Source of the DNA: Cenarchaeum sp. SB0675_bin_21
GTDB lineage: Archaea; Thermoproteota; Nitrososphaeria; Nitrososphaerales; Nitrosopumilaceae
Reading direction: 5' to 3'
DNA length: 61,328 bases
NCBI GenBank assembly: GCA_009843815.1
Contig: VYCS01000010.1
Coordinates: 1 to 61,328, forward strand
Below, one piece after another: positions 25,504-34,538 of this stretch. The position numbers and the translations under genes were made by a program. Each line of letters begins with the position of its first letter. The stretch's first letter is position 1. The notes under the pieces were generated by a model, which saw only the letters and a list, made by a program, of their open reading frames with translations, did not search any database and was not told the origin of the DNA.

Positions 25504-25714
25504 TATTAGCAGTGGTGTTTAGAACTTCTTCGGTAATTGTATCTAGCGCATCACTTGCCTGCTCCTCTATTCTCGATGTGATGGCATCCACATCTTCTCT
25601 GATTGTGTCAGGTATTGTGGATACTGTATTGGGAAGTATCGTTTGTAACTGGGTCTGAAATATTATGGCGCCAGCTACCAGTACTGTTGCTATTAAGAGA
25701 AGCTTTATCAGCAT
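25490..25714 (-). CDS. 74-aa membrane-anchored helical protein
   Basis: Residues 3-22 form a hydrophobic anchor (MLIKLLLIATVLVAGAIIF). The remainder is an amphipathic helical tail (IREDVDAITSRIEEQASDALDTITEEVL), probably outside the membrane. ATG at 25714 is preferred to GTG at 25726 because TTTTTAAGCAG lies 25 nt upstream. Small proteins of this layout are common in thaumarchaea; the function is unknown. Confidence 0.6.
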   Translation of the reverse strand: MLIKLLLIATVLVAGAIIFQTQLQTILPNTVSTIPDTIREDVDAITSRIEEQASDALDTITEEVLNTTANIIQP

Positions 25715-25761
25715 ATTACATATCACACAAAACTGCTTAAAAACACAACGTTCTTTTCACA

Positions 25762-26154
25762 TTAAATATGTGAAAACCACTCTATGACACCTTGTATATC
25801 TGGAGATGTTAGTGTAATTTTAATGGGGCCTAGTGGGGACTCGTCGGCCTCTTCACATATGGCAGCAATACCCACAAAGGCAGCTTGGCGATTCAAAAAG
25901 AGCCACGTGCTTGTATCATCTGCATTGCGCAATAGACTCTTCCTTAAACTGTTTGATAACTGCCTGGATAACATCGATTTGCGTATGGTATCTAAATCCA
26001 TAATATTTTTGGAGTGTACCTGAACTGTATTGTGTGTGGTTCTGTACTCACAATCCGGTAGTATATTGAGCATGGCCTTTAACACCTTTTTGTGACTCTC
26101 TGATGGACTAATCTGAGACTCTGCGTGTACTTGACAGTCTATAATTGTCTCCAT
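25762..26154 (-). CDS. UPF0201-type RNA-binding-fold protein
   Basis: A 130-aa protein like archaeal UPF0201. The N-terminal half (CQVHAESQISPSESHKKVLKAMLNILPD) is the conserved ESP/KV..A…P pattern, and the remainder is a second alpha-beta unit (ESPLGPIKITLTSPDIQGVIEWF). These proteins have an RNA-binding-like fold and usually neighbour UPF0200 kinase-like genes, as here: its start overlaps the UPF0200 stop by 16 bp. Biochemical function is unsettled. Confidence 0.75.
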   Translation of the reverse strand: METIIDCQVHAESQISPSESHKKVLKAMLNILPDCEYRTTHNTVQVHSKNIMDLDTIRKSMLSRQLSNSLRKSLLRNADDTSTWLFLNRQAAFVGIAAICEEADESPLGPIKITLTSPDIQGVIEWFSHI

Positions 26155-26690
26155 CTTTGTATTGTATCTGCTGCTGTGCTTATTAGCATATTTTTATCTA
26201 AATTATTATTTGATATGGATTCATCAGCAAGAGCTATAGGATCACTGATACCAATACCCATCTCTCTCTGATCCCGTTTTTGAAGCATCTCTTGGCTGTC
26301 TGGATCATCAGAACGTCTCCTCTTCTTTAGAAATGTAAATCGTGTATCCTGAGATGCATGAATGGCTAGCACCTTTACAACACCACACTCCTGCAACACT
26401 TTGATCTCATCTGAGGAACGTATTCCATCTACTATTACAATATCTGATTGGGCGCTAATAACCTGTGGTTTTATTAGATGAGCAACGGCTCCTGGCCCAT
26501 AATGTGAACGCATCTCCACCATTATCTTGCCTAAATTTTTACTAGTGGGTTCTATCTGGCGCTTTGTAGCCTCTGCGCGAATAGAGTCGCCCATATTTAC
26601 CATATCATATCCTTGACTGGCCAAGCCATTGGCAATTGTGGATTTACCTGCCCCGGGCATTCCCACAAGACAGACAATTAACTTTGGCAT
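26139..26690 (-). CDS. UPF0200-type nucleotide kinase (dephospho-CoA kinase-like)
   Basis: A 183-aa P-loop protein. Walker A is GMPGAGKST near residues 9-17, followed by YDMVNMGDSIRAEATKR, DIVIVDGIRSSDEI (Walker-B-like) and RRRSDDPD near the lid. The layout is that of adenylate-kinase/dephospho-CoA-kinase relatives in UPF0200. The ATG at 26690 is chosen over 26792 because AAGTAAATATG is 25-30 nt before it. It forms an operon with UPF0201. Confidence 0.78.
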   Translation of the reverse strand: MPKLIVCLVGMPGAGKSTIANGLASQGYDMVNMGDSIRAEATKRQIEPTSKNLGKIMVEMRSHYGPGAVAHLIKPQVISAQSDIVIVDGIRSSDEIKVLQECGVVKVLAIHASQDTRFTFLKKRRRSDDPDSQEMLQKRDQREMGIGISDPIALADESISNNNLDKNMLISTAADTIQRWRQL

Positions 26691-26877
26691 AATGGATGAA
26701 CATTCTACCTCATATTTACTTGGTTCGGTGTTGTGGTGTTTATTTGCATTCTTACTCTTTGGGTTGGTATTGCCCACATAATCTAGAACCAACTAAAAGA
26801 CTGACAGAAAACACATCCACAAATAATTCATAACAAAAAGATGGTAAATTCTATTAATGTCTAATTAAACGTACTAT

Positions 26878-27384
26878 ATGATGAGAGTATTTGTGGCAGC
26901 TGACATAACTGATAATGTCCTTATAAACAATATAATATCTGCGCAAAGCGTTATAGGAGGACGAAATGTCAAACAGGAAAATCTACATTTTACACTACAG
27001 TTTTTGGGGGAGGTAGATGAGTCATCTATTCCAGATATAATTAATAAACTTCAAACTATAAAATTTGATGGGTTTGATGTGACACTACATGGCATTGGTA
27101 CATTTGGAAGGCCAGCTAGATTAATCTGGGTCGGCGTAACTGATCACACACCACTCCAAGAGCTCTCCGACAGTATAGGCCATACACTAGAACAAAAATC
27201 TAATAAAAAATTTACGCCCCACCTTACAATCTCCCGCTTAAAGAAGAACGATAAAATTAACATCACACCATACAAGGATTACACTTGGGGCGTACAACAT
27301 ATGGACAGATTTAAAATAAAAAGAAGTGTTCTAGCTCCGACAGGACCTGTATATACTGATATGGCCGAGGTGACTTGCAATTGA
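26878..27384 (+). CDS. thpR: RNA 2',3'-cyclic phosphodiesterase
   Basis: A 168-aa 2H phosphoesterase (LigT/ThpR). The two catalytic motifs are HFTLQFLG near residue 38 and HLTISRL near 120 (HxT/S). Enzymes of this family open 2',3'-cyclic phosphates on tRNA ends or ligate 2',5' bonds in vitro. The gene overlaps the CCA-adding enzyme by 10 bp, so co-expression in tRNA 3'-end metabolism is likely. Two adjacent ATGs (26878, 26881) are equally plausible starts. Confidence 0.87.
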   Translation: MMRVFVAADITDNVLINNIISAQSVIGGRNVKQENLHFTLQFLGEVDESSIPDIINKLQTIKFDGFDVTLHGIGTFGRPARLIWVGVTDHTPLQELSDSIGHTLEQKSNKKFTPHLTISRLKKNDKINITPYKDYTWGVQHMDRFKIKRSVLAPTGPVYTDMAEVTCN

Positions 27385-28688
27385 TAAACATACAAGACAT
27401 AATTCAAGAGGCACGGCCCACAGAAGAAGAGATAAAAGAAAAATCCTGTACGGTGGATAAAGTTTTAACATTGATATCAAACGAAGCAGAGAAGGTGCCC
27501 CAGATATCTGGTATAGAAGTGGGTGGGTCATACGCCAAGGGTACATGGTTGGCTAACTCGGCGGATATTGATGTTTTTGTAAAATTTAACAAGGATGTAC
27601 GCCGAGAGATGTTTACAAAACTATCAAAAAGGGTGGGGTATAATGCCCTCAAAGACTTTGATCCATATGAGAAGTATGCCGAACACCCATATCTCATTGC
27701 AGAGGTTGATGGTGTAATAATAAATGTAGTACCATGTTATGATGTTGAAAAAGGCAGATGGCAGAGCGCCGCAGATAGGTCCCCATATCATACAAGACAC
27801 ATGCAAGAACACCTTACAGAATCTCAAAAAGACGAGGTACGCACTCTAAAAAAATTTCTTAAAAATTATAACATATATGGCGCAGAGATAGCAAGCCAAG
27901 GATTTAGTGGATATGCTGCTGAGACATTAATACTAAACTTTGGAGGATTTTTAAACGTAATACAAAACATTGCCCACATAAAACCTGGTGGCGTTATTGG
28001 TATTACATCTAAAAACTTTGATACCGCAGTTACCATTACAGACCCCATAGATAATAATCGCAATCTGGCAGCCGCCATATCCAAGAGAAATATTGCATTA
28101 TTCATACTTGCTTGCCGAGCTTTTTTAAAAAATCCGTCTCGTTATACATTTGAGAATAGACATACCAAAAATCATAACAATTGGAGTAATGTGATATGTA
28201 TAAAATTTAGACATACCGATAAATCTCTTGATGTGGTGTGGGGACAGACCAAAAAGACACTTTCGGCATTGAAACGCCAGTTACAATTACACAATTTTAT
28301 AGTAATAAAACACCATATTGCCATACTTGAGCAGCAGATATACATATTTCTTTTTTTGGAGTCATTCTACCTATCTAAAATATTTATCCGCCAAGGCCCG
28401 AGTGTATTTTTAAAGAACGCTACAACTAGTTTTATTGCAAAAAATAATAATATTATTTGGGTCTCTGATGACATGACATTGCTATGCCTGGAGGACAGGC
28501 AGTACACCAGCATATTTGAGATATTAGATCATCTTTTAACAAACCCTACTGCAGCAGGAATCCCTGCTGGTCTGCACAACGATATAAAGACGTACACACT
28601 AACAGGCGGAGAGCAATTTAATGATTTAATTAAACAATACGCCGCCCCTTTGATGTCTGATGATGGAGCCGCAGTTTCTTCCCATTGA
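27375..28688 (+). CDS. cca: CCA-adding enzyme (class I tRNA nucleotidyltransferase)
   Basis: A 437-aa class I enzyme that builds or repairs the CCA end of tRNA. GGSYAKGTWLANSADIDVFV near residues 50-69 contains the nucleotidyltransferase GS and the two catalytic aspartates; a third lies in EVDGVIINVVPCYDV near 112. Length and the body/tail sequence fit archaeal enzymes. The start is TTG at 27375 or 27381. It lies between thpR and a protein kinase with overlaps on both sides (10 and 29 bp). Confidence 0.9.
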   Translation: MQLINIQDIIQEARPTEEEIKEKSCTVDKVLTLISNEAEKVPQISGIEVGGSYAKGTWLANSADIDVFVKFNKDVRREMFTKLSKRVGYNALKDFDPYEKYAEHPYLIAEVDGVIINVVPCYDVEKGRWQSAADRSPYHTRHMQEHLTESQKDEVRTLKKFLKNYNIYGAEIASQGFSGYAAETLILNFGGFLNVIQNIAHIKPGGVIGITSKNFDTAVTITDPIDNNRNLAAAISKRNIALFILACRAFLKNPSRYTFENRHTKNHNNWSNVICIKFRHTDKSLDVVWGQTKKTLSALKRQLQLHNFIVIKHHIAILEQQIYIFLFLESFYLSKIFIRQGPSVFLKNATTSFIAKNNNIIWVSDDMTLLCLEDRQYTSIFEILDHLLTNPTAAGIPAGLHNDIKTYTLTGGEQFNDLIKQYAAPLMSDDGAAVSSH

Positions 28689-29463
28689 TACACTAGATGC
28701 CAAACGATACAGTATCATCTTTGACTACCCCCGCGCAGACTTTGGCATTAGCTTGGACAGAATATCTATTCTGTCTGATATGGGAGTAGATGGTATATCA
28801 TTTGCTGGTCGTATTCAATTACAGGGGATTCCCATATTGGGCAAAGGTCACTCTGGTATAGTTTTACTGGCACTCTTAAACAACCAAAGAGTGGCACTAA
28901 AGATTAAGCGCTCCGACTCTGTTAGGGATACGATGGTACCCGAGGCCAGACTGTTAAAGCTGGCAAATGGGGTGGATGTGGGTCCGCGTTTATTGGAGTT
29001 TCATGATGATATTATTGTCATGGAGTATCTGAGTGGATTTGGTATTGGTGAATGGATATTAAATATTGTTAGTAATGCTCAGCAACTAAAGCGCGTAATA
29101 CGTAATATATTGAAAGATTGTTTCCGTCTGGATTGCCTGGGGTTGGATCATGGTGAGCTAACCAACATATACAAACATGTCATCATAAATAATAATACTC
29201 CTACACTAATCGACTTTGAGAGTAGTAGTCTGGATAGACGCGTATCCAATGTAACCTCAGCAACTCAAAGCATGCTGATAAACTCGGCACTGGCATCAAA
29301 GATACATACAATATATGATTCGCCAAAACCCTCCACACTGATACCTGAACTACGCATTTACAAACGCAATCCATCATACGAGACGTTTCAAAGACTACTA
29401 GACGTAGTTATGGGCGGTGATGCCTCAACCACATCTGAAAGCGAAAAACAGGGACAAATTTAA
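28660..29463 (+). CDS. RIO/Bud32-like Ser/Thr protein kinase
   Basis: A 267-aa protein with the small-lobe glycine loop GKGHSGIVLLAL near residue 64, Lys in VALKIKR near 83, catalytic loop LDHGELTNIYKHVII near 168 and metal-binding LIDFESS near 187. These resemble Bud32/RIO-type kinases with a shortened activation segment. The N-terminal ~55 residues (SDMGVDGISFAGRIQ) may be a winged-helix-like module. It overlaps cca by 29 bp. The stop codon is followed directly by a short transposon-like hairpin at 29464. Confidence 0.75.
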   Translation: MMEPQFLPIDTLDAKRYSIIFDYPRADFGISLDRISILSDMGVDGISFAGRIQLQGIPILGKGHSGIVLLALLNNQRVALKIKRSDSVRDTMVPEARLLKLANGVDVGPRLLEFHDDIIVMEYLSGFGIGEWILNIVSNAQQLKRVIRNILKDCFRLDCLGLDHGELTNIYKHVIINNNTPTLIDFESSSLDRRVSNVTSATQSMLINSALASKIHTIYDSPKPSTLIPELRIYKRNPSYETFQRLLDVVMGGDASTTSESEKQGQI

Positions 29464-29500
29464 GGGAATTATATATGAATGTTTATTCATGTATATAATG
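29464..29500. mobile_element. 37-bp relic or minimal element with GGGAATTATATA end
   Basis: GGGAATTATATATGAAT, then gttt, then ATTCATGTATATAAT forms a near-perfect hairpin. The left arm matches the terminal repeats of the elements at 35943 and 47450. The 8 bases before it (AAATTTAA, containing the kinase stop codon) resemble the 8 after it (CTATTTAA). It may also act as the transcript terminator. Origin by deletion of a larger element is inference. Confidence 0.4.
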
Positions 29501-29631
29501 CTATTTAACAATATAGATCACTAAAAAATACTATATGCAACACCAAAGGTAGTTTGCTGTACGCTAGGCCGAGCACAAAGGACTATCAATTTTTTGAACT
29601 AATCCTTCCCCTCTATAATAATACCACAGAA

Positions 29632-29709
29632 TGGTGGGACCGGTGAGATTCGAACTCACGACCTCTAGCACCCCAGGCTAGCATCATGGCCAAGCTAGAC
29701 GACGGTCCC
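29632..29709 (-). tRNA. tRNA-Pro (anticodon GGG), CCA encoded
   Basis: Reading the minus strand from 29709: acceptor GGGACCG pairs with CGGTCCC, and the anticodon stem CTAGC/GCTAG encloses loop CTGGGGT, anticodon GGG. The T arm GTGAG-TTCGAAT-CTCAC is perfect. The discriminator is A, and CCA is encoded at 29634-29632. No intron was seen. TAATAATTTC-type AT-rich sequence upstream of 29709 is a likely promoter. The spacer on the other side (29501-29631) shows no gene. Confidence 0.93.
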
Positions 29710-29768
29710 ATACTATACAGCACATATTTTGAAATTATTAAATTGTCGTTTTTTTTAATAACTATAAC

Positions 29769-29963
29769 ATGTTGTGTTCAATCTGCAATCGCATATCTGC
29801 CACAGGCAGAGACCACATAGACTGCATAGAGAAAGCAAGGTTGGAGATGGAGAATGAGGACTTGAAGAAGAAGGCTATAACAAATTTGGGCTCCAGCGAT
29901 ATTAAGCTTGGAAAGGAGCTCCAGGCCCTCTTGGAACATATGAATAAAAGTGATACAAACTAG
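29769..29963 (+). CDS. 64-aa small zinc-finger protein
   Basis: CSIC near residue 3 and a downstream HIDC (residues 16-19) give a probable CCHC-type zinc site. The remainder is a charged helix (EMENEDLKKKAIT). A T-rich TTTTTTTTAATAACTATAACATG stretch, taken as two pieces (TTTTTTTTAATAAC; TATAAC), places a promoter right before the ATG at 29769. It overlaps the SQR-like gene convergently by 4 bp. Function unknown. Confidence 0.65.
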   Translation: MLCSICNRISATGRDHIDCIEKARLEMENEDLKKKAITNLGSSDIKLGKELQALLEHMNKSDTN

Positions 29964-31093
29964 CCCAGCCAGCCCTGCAGATGGTCTTTCTCAAACTGCA
30001 GCTTTGCTTCAAGATTAGACTGTGTGGGCTCACTCAGTGTGGTTGACGGCTCAAAAGCATCTACCTGTATTATGGATGCTGTACTCTGGCCAGACTCTAT
30101 AAAACAGCCTCCCTTACCATCGTAGGGCTCAGGACCATCACCATCTGTTATCTTTGCTATGATATCTCTGGCAACCACCGCCCCTTCCCCTTCGGCAAAT
30201 ACACCCGCCTTTGGAACCGGACCCTTGCCACCAGGTAGTGTGGTGATGTCGCCCACTGCATAGACATTATGTAGACGTGTTCTTCCAAAACGATCTATTT
30301 TAATAAATGGTTCTGAATCTGTTAAAACCGATACTACTGGTGGCACTACATGGGGTGGAACAACAAGCAATACATCGAACTTTTTGGTTACATCTTCAAA
30401 TATAATGTCGGACTCTTTCACTGAAACCAACTTGTGAGATCCATGAAACTGTATATCTCTCTGCCGTATCATATCTAAGATGCGGCCGCTGATCTCTGGA
30501 CCTGCTGCAGGCAGTGTAATGGGCCCTGGACCATACACCTCTATCGATATGCTTTTACGACTACCTATTTCGTTGAGTAGCGAGTCTATCAACATGGCCG
30601 CCTCAAAGGGAGCCGGCGGGCATTTGTAAGGCATGGATGATATGACGATGGCAACTGAACCGGACTTTATATCCATTAATCTTTTACGTATGGTTTCTAG
30701 ATGGTCATGATCATACAGGTTGAGACCATACTCGGCCAGACCCGGTATACTATTTGGTGCCAAGTGGGCACCCATGGCCACTATCAGATAGTCATAGGAT
30801 AGTCGTCCTTTGGATGTCTCCACATGTTTCTGTATAGTGTTTAACTCTAGTACTTCTGCTTTGACAAATTCTATATCCTTTTTTGAGAGGTTCTCCAAAG
30901 GGGCGGTGGACTCTTCAAATGTACGTGTCCCTCGAATTATCCAGAGCTTGGCAAAACCCACCATGAACCAATCCTTTCTATCCACAACTGTCACGCGAGC
31001 CTGCGCAGCAGACAACCGAGTACGAATCTCTAATGCGGCAGATAGCCCTCCAAATCCACCACCTAATATCACAATATGAGGAATCTTTGCCAC
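29960..31093 (-). CDS. sulfide:quinone-oxidoreductase-like flavoprotein
   Basis: A 377-aa FAD/NAD(P)-binding protein. ILGGGFGGLSAALEIR (about residues 9-24) is the FAD loop; YDYLIVAMGAHL near 100, SSMPYKCPPAPFEAAMLID near 152 and VYAVGDITTLP near 278 match SQR/FCSD-type proteins. I do not see the cysteine pair of true sulfide:quinone oxidoreductases in the usual places, so an NDH-2-like or ferredoxin/quinone reductase role is as possible. It is one base from the SDR gene upstream, probably one operon. Confidence 0.8.
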   Translation of the reverse strand: MAKIPHIVILGGGFGGLSAALEIRTRLSAAQARVTVVDRKDWFMVGFAKLWIIRGTRTFEESTAPLENLSKKDIEFVKAEVLELNTIQKHVETSKGRLSYDYLIVAMGAHLAPNSIPGLAEYGLNLYDHDHLETIRKRLMDIKSGSVAIVISSMPYKCPPAPFEAAMLIDSLLNEIGSRKSISIEVYGPGPITLPAAGPEISGRILDMIRQRDIQFHGSHKLVSVKESDIIFEDVTKKFDVLLVVPPHVVPPVVSVLTDSEPFIKIDRFGRTRLHNVYAVGDITTLPGGKGPVPKAGVFAEGEGAVVARDIIAKITDGDGPEPYDGKGGCFIESGQSTASIIQVDAFEPSTTLSEPTQSNLEAKLQFEKDHLQGWLG

Positions 31094-31094
31094 T

Positions 31095-31835
31095 CTATCG
31101 CTCCTGAGCGGTGGGGCGAATTAGTATCTCGTTGACATTAACGTGATTGGGTGAGAATACTGCATATAGTATAGCATCTGCTATATCTTGAGACTGTAAG
31201 GCCGCCATCTTCTTTGCGCCCTCAACATATTCCTGTAGCGACTCATCTGTTATTGTACTGGTAAGCTCGGTCGCAACAACCCCCGGTTCAATACATGTCA
31301 CCCGAATATTCTTTCGTGTGCTTAACTCTTGTCGTAACCCTTCACTAAAGGCTGTAACCGCATGCTTTGTTGCGCAGTAAACACTGCCGGCCGGAAACAC
31401 TATGCGGCCCGCAACTGACGAGACGTTGACTATGTGACCGGACTTTGCAGTTAGCATGTGGGGTAAGGCGGCAGCCGTACAATACAGCACACCCTTGATG
31501 TTTACATCAATCATCCTATCCCATTCGTCTACATGTAGATTCTTTATGAAACTGAGAGGCATAAGGCCAGCATTGTTCACTAAGATGTCTATACGGCCCC
31601 ACTGTTCTATGGCGTACCGTATTAAATCCTCACAACTCTGTCGTTGCGCAACATCAGTTACAAACGATAAGGCCTGACCTCCAACACTTTGAATCTCAGA
31701 CGCCAACTCATCTAGTCTATCACGCCTTCTAGCTCCCAAGACTACTCGAACTCCTTTCTTTGCCAGACTTTGAGCTGTAGCACGACCAATACCACTACTG
31801 GCACCAGTGACTATGGCAACTTTATCAGTCAACAC
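31095..31835 (-). CDS. short-chain dehydrogenase/reductase
   Basis: A 246-aa classical SDR. The cofactor loop TGASSGIGRA is near residues 10-19, NNAGLMP near 87, and the catalytic Ser/Tyr/Lys set appears as VNVSSVAG…YCATKHA (YxxxK). Arg residues after the second strand (GARRRDR) favour NADPH. The TTG start at 31835 has TTTTTAGAG 25 nt upstream. It is co-directional with the flavoprotein gene. Substrate unknown. Confidence 0.87.
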   Translation of the reverse strand: MLTDKVAIVTGASSGIGRATAQSLAKKGVRVVLGARRRDRLDELASEIQSVGGQALSFVTDVAQRQSCEDLIRYAIEQWGRIDILVNNAGLMPLSFIKNLHVDEWDRMIDVNIKGVLYCTAAALPHMLTAKSGHIVNVSSVAGRIVFPAGSVYCATKHAVTAFSEGLRQELSTRKNIRVTCIEPGVVATELTSTITDESLQEYVEGAKKMAALQSQDIADAILYAVFSPNHVNVNEILIRPTAQER

Positions 31836-31970
31836 GTTGCGTGCAATTTTGGTCTCTAAAAATGTTTACTTGAACCCCCAAACTTGTGCGGAGGAGGACT
31901 TGTGCCAAAGTCGGACCATGAAAGTTATAATTTTAGTAGAATTTACAATACTGGATCTACCCGAAGACAC

Positions 31971-32525
31971 TCAAACGGGATCCGCGGCACGGCGACGCAC
32001 CATTGAGAGGATGGCATCCTTCTCCTCACGACTCTCAAATATTCCACGATATGCAGCCGAAGTCACTTTGGCATGGCTGCGCACACCCCGCATCTTCATA
32101 CAGAGATGCTCGGCATCAGCAAATACTGCCACACCCCGGACTCCTCGGGAGTATAACTCGTCTGCAACATTTTTTGTGAGTCGCTCCTGTATCTGGAGAC
32201 GTTTTGCATACTTTTCTACTACGCGCACCAACTTTGATATTCCAAAGACTCGGCCATTGGGGGAGTATGCGATGCTGACCTTACCATAAAATGGCATCAT
32301 ATGATGTTCACACATTGAGTAGAACTGTATGTCCCGGACCACTACGACATCTGAATCTTCACAGAACTGTACCTCCAATTCAGATGGGGCATCATATCCT
32401 GCAAATATCTCCTTATACATATTTGCTATTCTTGCAGGGGTGTCCCGAAGCCCCTCACGTGTGGGGTCCTCACCTATCTCTATTATCAACTCTCGAACAA
32501 GTTTTTGTACTCTCTCGCTATCCAT
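31971..32525 (-). CDS. folE: GTP cyclohydrolase I
   Basis: A 184-aa FolE enzyme forming 7,8-dihydroneopterin triphosphate from GTP. FYSMCEHHMMPFYGKVSIAY (around residues 68-87) supplies zinc ligand Cys and His, and AEHLCMKMRGVR near 137-148 the second Cys. Length is normal. With queE 67 bp upstream in the same direction, it most likely feeds 7-deazaguanine (archaeosine) synthesis rather than folate. The 135-bp spacer downstream (31836-31970) shows no gene. Confidence 0.92.
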   Translation of the reverse strand: MDSERVQKLVRELIIEIGEDPTREGLRDTPARIANMYKEIFAGYDAPSELEVQFCEDSDVVVVRDIQFYSMCEHHMMPFYGKVSIAYSPNGRVFGISKLVRVVEKYAKRLQIQERLTKNVADELYSRGVRGVAVFADAEHLCMKMRGVRSHAKVTSAAYRGIFESREEKDAILSMVRRRAADPV

Positions 32526-32591
32526 GTAATATAATATTGTACTGTGTTATTTGAACCGTGCGCATGATAACAAAAAGTTAGAACACAAATG

Positions 32592-33305
32592 TTATGGAGC
32601 GCCTAAATACTTGTGCAATTGGGGCACTACTCTAACATCCGAGTATCTTGTATGTATTGTATCATACATCTCTAATAGACTACCTAATGATGGCTCTTCA
32701 ACACCATACGTTGGCTGTATAATAAATCCAGATAACTCCTGCGGGGTTGCAACACCACATATGTCCTGAATGAGCCTTTGCATGTACTCTAAAGTGGTAC
32801 GACTACTCACCACCACTTTGATATAGGTGGTTTTATCAGACTGAACCGACTTGGCCAAACACTGTAACATATTTTCATATACCGTGCTATAATTATGCGA
32901 TTTAACAAATTCTGAATCCGGAGTCTTGAACTCTATCTTGATGTAGTCAAAGTAAGGTAGCACATGAGCGAATCGTTTTGAATCAAAACACGCGGATTCC
33001 AGATATGTGAATACTCCCAACGTCTGAACATATTTGGCTAGTAATGCCACGGATTTATACTGTATTAAAGGATCTCCACCTGTAAAATTTACTTTATGGG
33101 TGTGTTCTTGTAGATTTTTGTCTATCAAAACCTGTGCATCATGCAGTGAATACTCAACCCCCGAGTCAGCAGGCAGTGCCTCAGTAGTGTCACAGTAAAA
33201 ACACGAGAACGGACAACCAGCCAGCCTAAAGAAGAGTGTCTTTGTTCCACACAATATACCCTCACCCTCAATCGATGTAAACACCTCAAATACGCGAACA
33301 CTCAT
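32592..33305 (-). CDS. queE: 7-carboxy-7-deazaguanine synthase
   Basis: A 237-aa radical-SAM enzyme. The cluster motif is CPFSCFYC (CX3CX2C) near residues 31-38, preceded by SIEGEG, and VNFTGGDPLIQ near 72 is the SAM-binding GGDP. The family converts 6-carboxytetrahydropterin to 7-carboxy-7-deazaguanine in queuosine/archaeosine synthesis. ATG at 33305 (MSVRVFEVF) is preferred to an upstream GTG at 33314. It probably forms a functional pair with folE. Confidence 0.9.
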   Translation of the reverse strand: MSVRVFEVFTSIEGEGILCGTKTLFFRLAGCPFSCFYCDTTEALPADSGVEYSLHDAQVLIDKNLQEHTHKVNFTGGDPLIQYKSVALLAKYVQTLGVFTYLESACFDSKRFAHVLPYFDYIKIEFKTPDSEFVKSHNYSTVYENMLQCLAKSVQSDKTTYIKVVVSSRTTLEYMQRLIQDICGVATPQELSGFIIQPTYGVEEPSLGSLLEMYDTIHTRYSDVRVVPQLHKYLGAP

Positions 33306-33339
33306 GTCTCCCACACATCATACAAACGTCTCATTATAT

Positions 33340-33534
33340 CTAATGTAGTACCGGCTCTTTTGTGTAAAAGAGTCCAGATATGAAAAAGACCACCCCTAAT
33401 ATTCCAATCAGACTACCTACAAACTCAACTGTTGGCTGTATATCCCCCTCCAACGGAGCCCATAATACTGCCATAAGGGCGCCCACCACAATCATGGGTA
33501 TTCCTACCCCAACTGTAATAGCCCTAGATGCCAT
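33340..33534 (-). CDS. 64-aa two-helix membrane protein
   Basis: Two membrane segments, around residues 6-25 (VGVGIPMIVVGALMAVLWA) and 36-56 (FVGSLIGILGVVFFISGLFY), are joined by a short acidic loop. The start at 33534 (MASRAITV) is chosen over 33582 because TTCATATATTTT lies about 22 nt before it. Unknown function; it resembles numerous small thaumarchaeal membrane proteins. Confidence 0.6.
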   Translation of the reverse strand: MASRAITVGVGIPMIVVGALMAVLWAPLEGDIQPTVEFVGSLIGILGVVFFISGLFYTKEPVLH

Positions 33535-33581
33535 AAAGTTGACACAATTGGAAAATATATGAATTTTTGGTCTGCTCACCA

Positions 33582-34538
33582 CTAACCTTCTATATCCACA
33601 AGCCAGTTGTTCAACTCATCTAGTAGCGTTTCGGCCTCATCTATCTCTTCTATATCCAAAAAGAATCGGCACTTTTCTAGTGTCACTAAAGCCGATGTAT
33701 ATTCGGCATCATCTATTTTGTCATCTATCCAAAATTGCCTGACAGTATCCTCAAGTTGCAGGCCCCATAACTGTAACTGATCAACAGTATCCAAACTTAA
33801 GCCCTCCTTTATGGATATTATCTCTAGTATTATAGATACAATGACATCGGACTGTGTGGCCTCCTCTAATTTACTACGCAATGCCTGTATCTCTTCTATA
33901 ACATCATCTGGTATGTCCGAGTCATCGGCGACCTCCAAAAACCTGTCCAGCTGAATCAGATACTCCTGGGCGTATTGAATGGCGCGTTCTTGTTCCTTCT
34001 CTGTGGCAACTACTGTTATCTCTTCCCGCAGACTCTCAATACCTAATGCTATACTGTCTAGCACCTCTTCAACGTCCCCATCATTATCTTGCAGCATGGC
34101 TCTGGCCGTACTAAACAGGCCTTCTAGCTCTGCTACATCTATACTCATGTCGTATGCGTCGACCAGGTACAACAACTGCTCAAAGTATCGAGCATCTCTT
34201 TCAAGCCTCTCTGAATAGTCAGATATATCCTCAATAGGCGTATCCTTCCCCATTATCTCGACTGCCTGTCTAAACGCCTCCATGGCAGCTAGAAAATGAT
34301 CTGATGACTCCTCAACGGTTGTAGCATTGAGTATAAAATTTACATGTGCAGTACCATTGTTCAAAAGATTCCACACCTGAGGCGCATCAGACTCTTGTAT
34401 CTGCTCCTCAACGTGAATCTGCGCCTCCGTTGCCAGTTTATGTAGTATTGCCGGGTCAGTCTCAGTCTCCGTCTCCGCACTGGCCATGGGTATTAGAACT
34501 GCCACCAAAACCGTAACTACCAGTGTTGGTATAATCAT
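33582..34538 (-). CDS. secreted helical protein, unknown
   Basis: 318 aa; signal peptide residues 1-21 (LVVTVLVAVLIPMASAE), followed by an almost entirely helical acidic protein with repeated leucine-rich amphipathic helices (EYLIQLDRFLEVADD; LEEATQSDVIVSIILEIISIK). It may form a spectrin-like bundle at the cell surface. Its start overlaps the stop of the membrane-tethered regulator at 34535 by 4 bp (ATGA-type), so translation is coupled and the two may act together as sensor and partner. No known family recognised. Confidence 0.65.
   Translation of the reverse strand: MIIPTLVVTVLVAVLIPMASAETETETDPAILHKLATEAQIHVEEQIQESDAPQVWNLLNNGTAHVNFILNATTVEESSDHFLAAMEAFRQAVEIMGKDTPIEDISDYSERLERDARYFEQLLYLVDAYDMSIDVAELEGLFSTARAMLQDNDGDVEEVLDSIALGIESLREEITVVATEKEQERAIQYAQEYLIQLDRFLEVADDSDIPDDVIEEIQALRSKLEEATQSDVIVSIILEIISIKEGLSLDTVDQLQLWGLQLEDTVRQFWIDDKIDDAEYTSALVTLEKCRFFLDIEEIDEAETLLDELNNWLVDIEG

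Noticed and set aside
31807-32289. 160-codon plus-strand ORF opposite folE
   Set aside because: It lies opposite a well-conserved enzyme and has no recognisable motif; it is a shadow frame.
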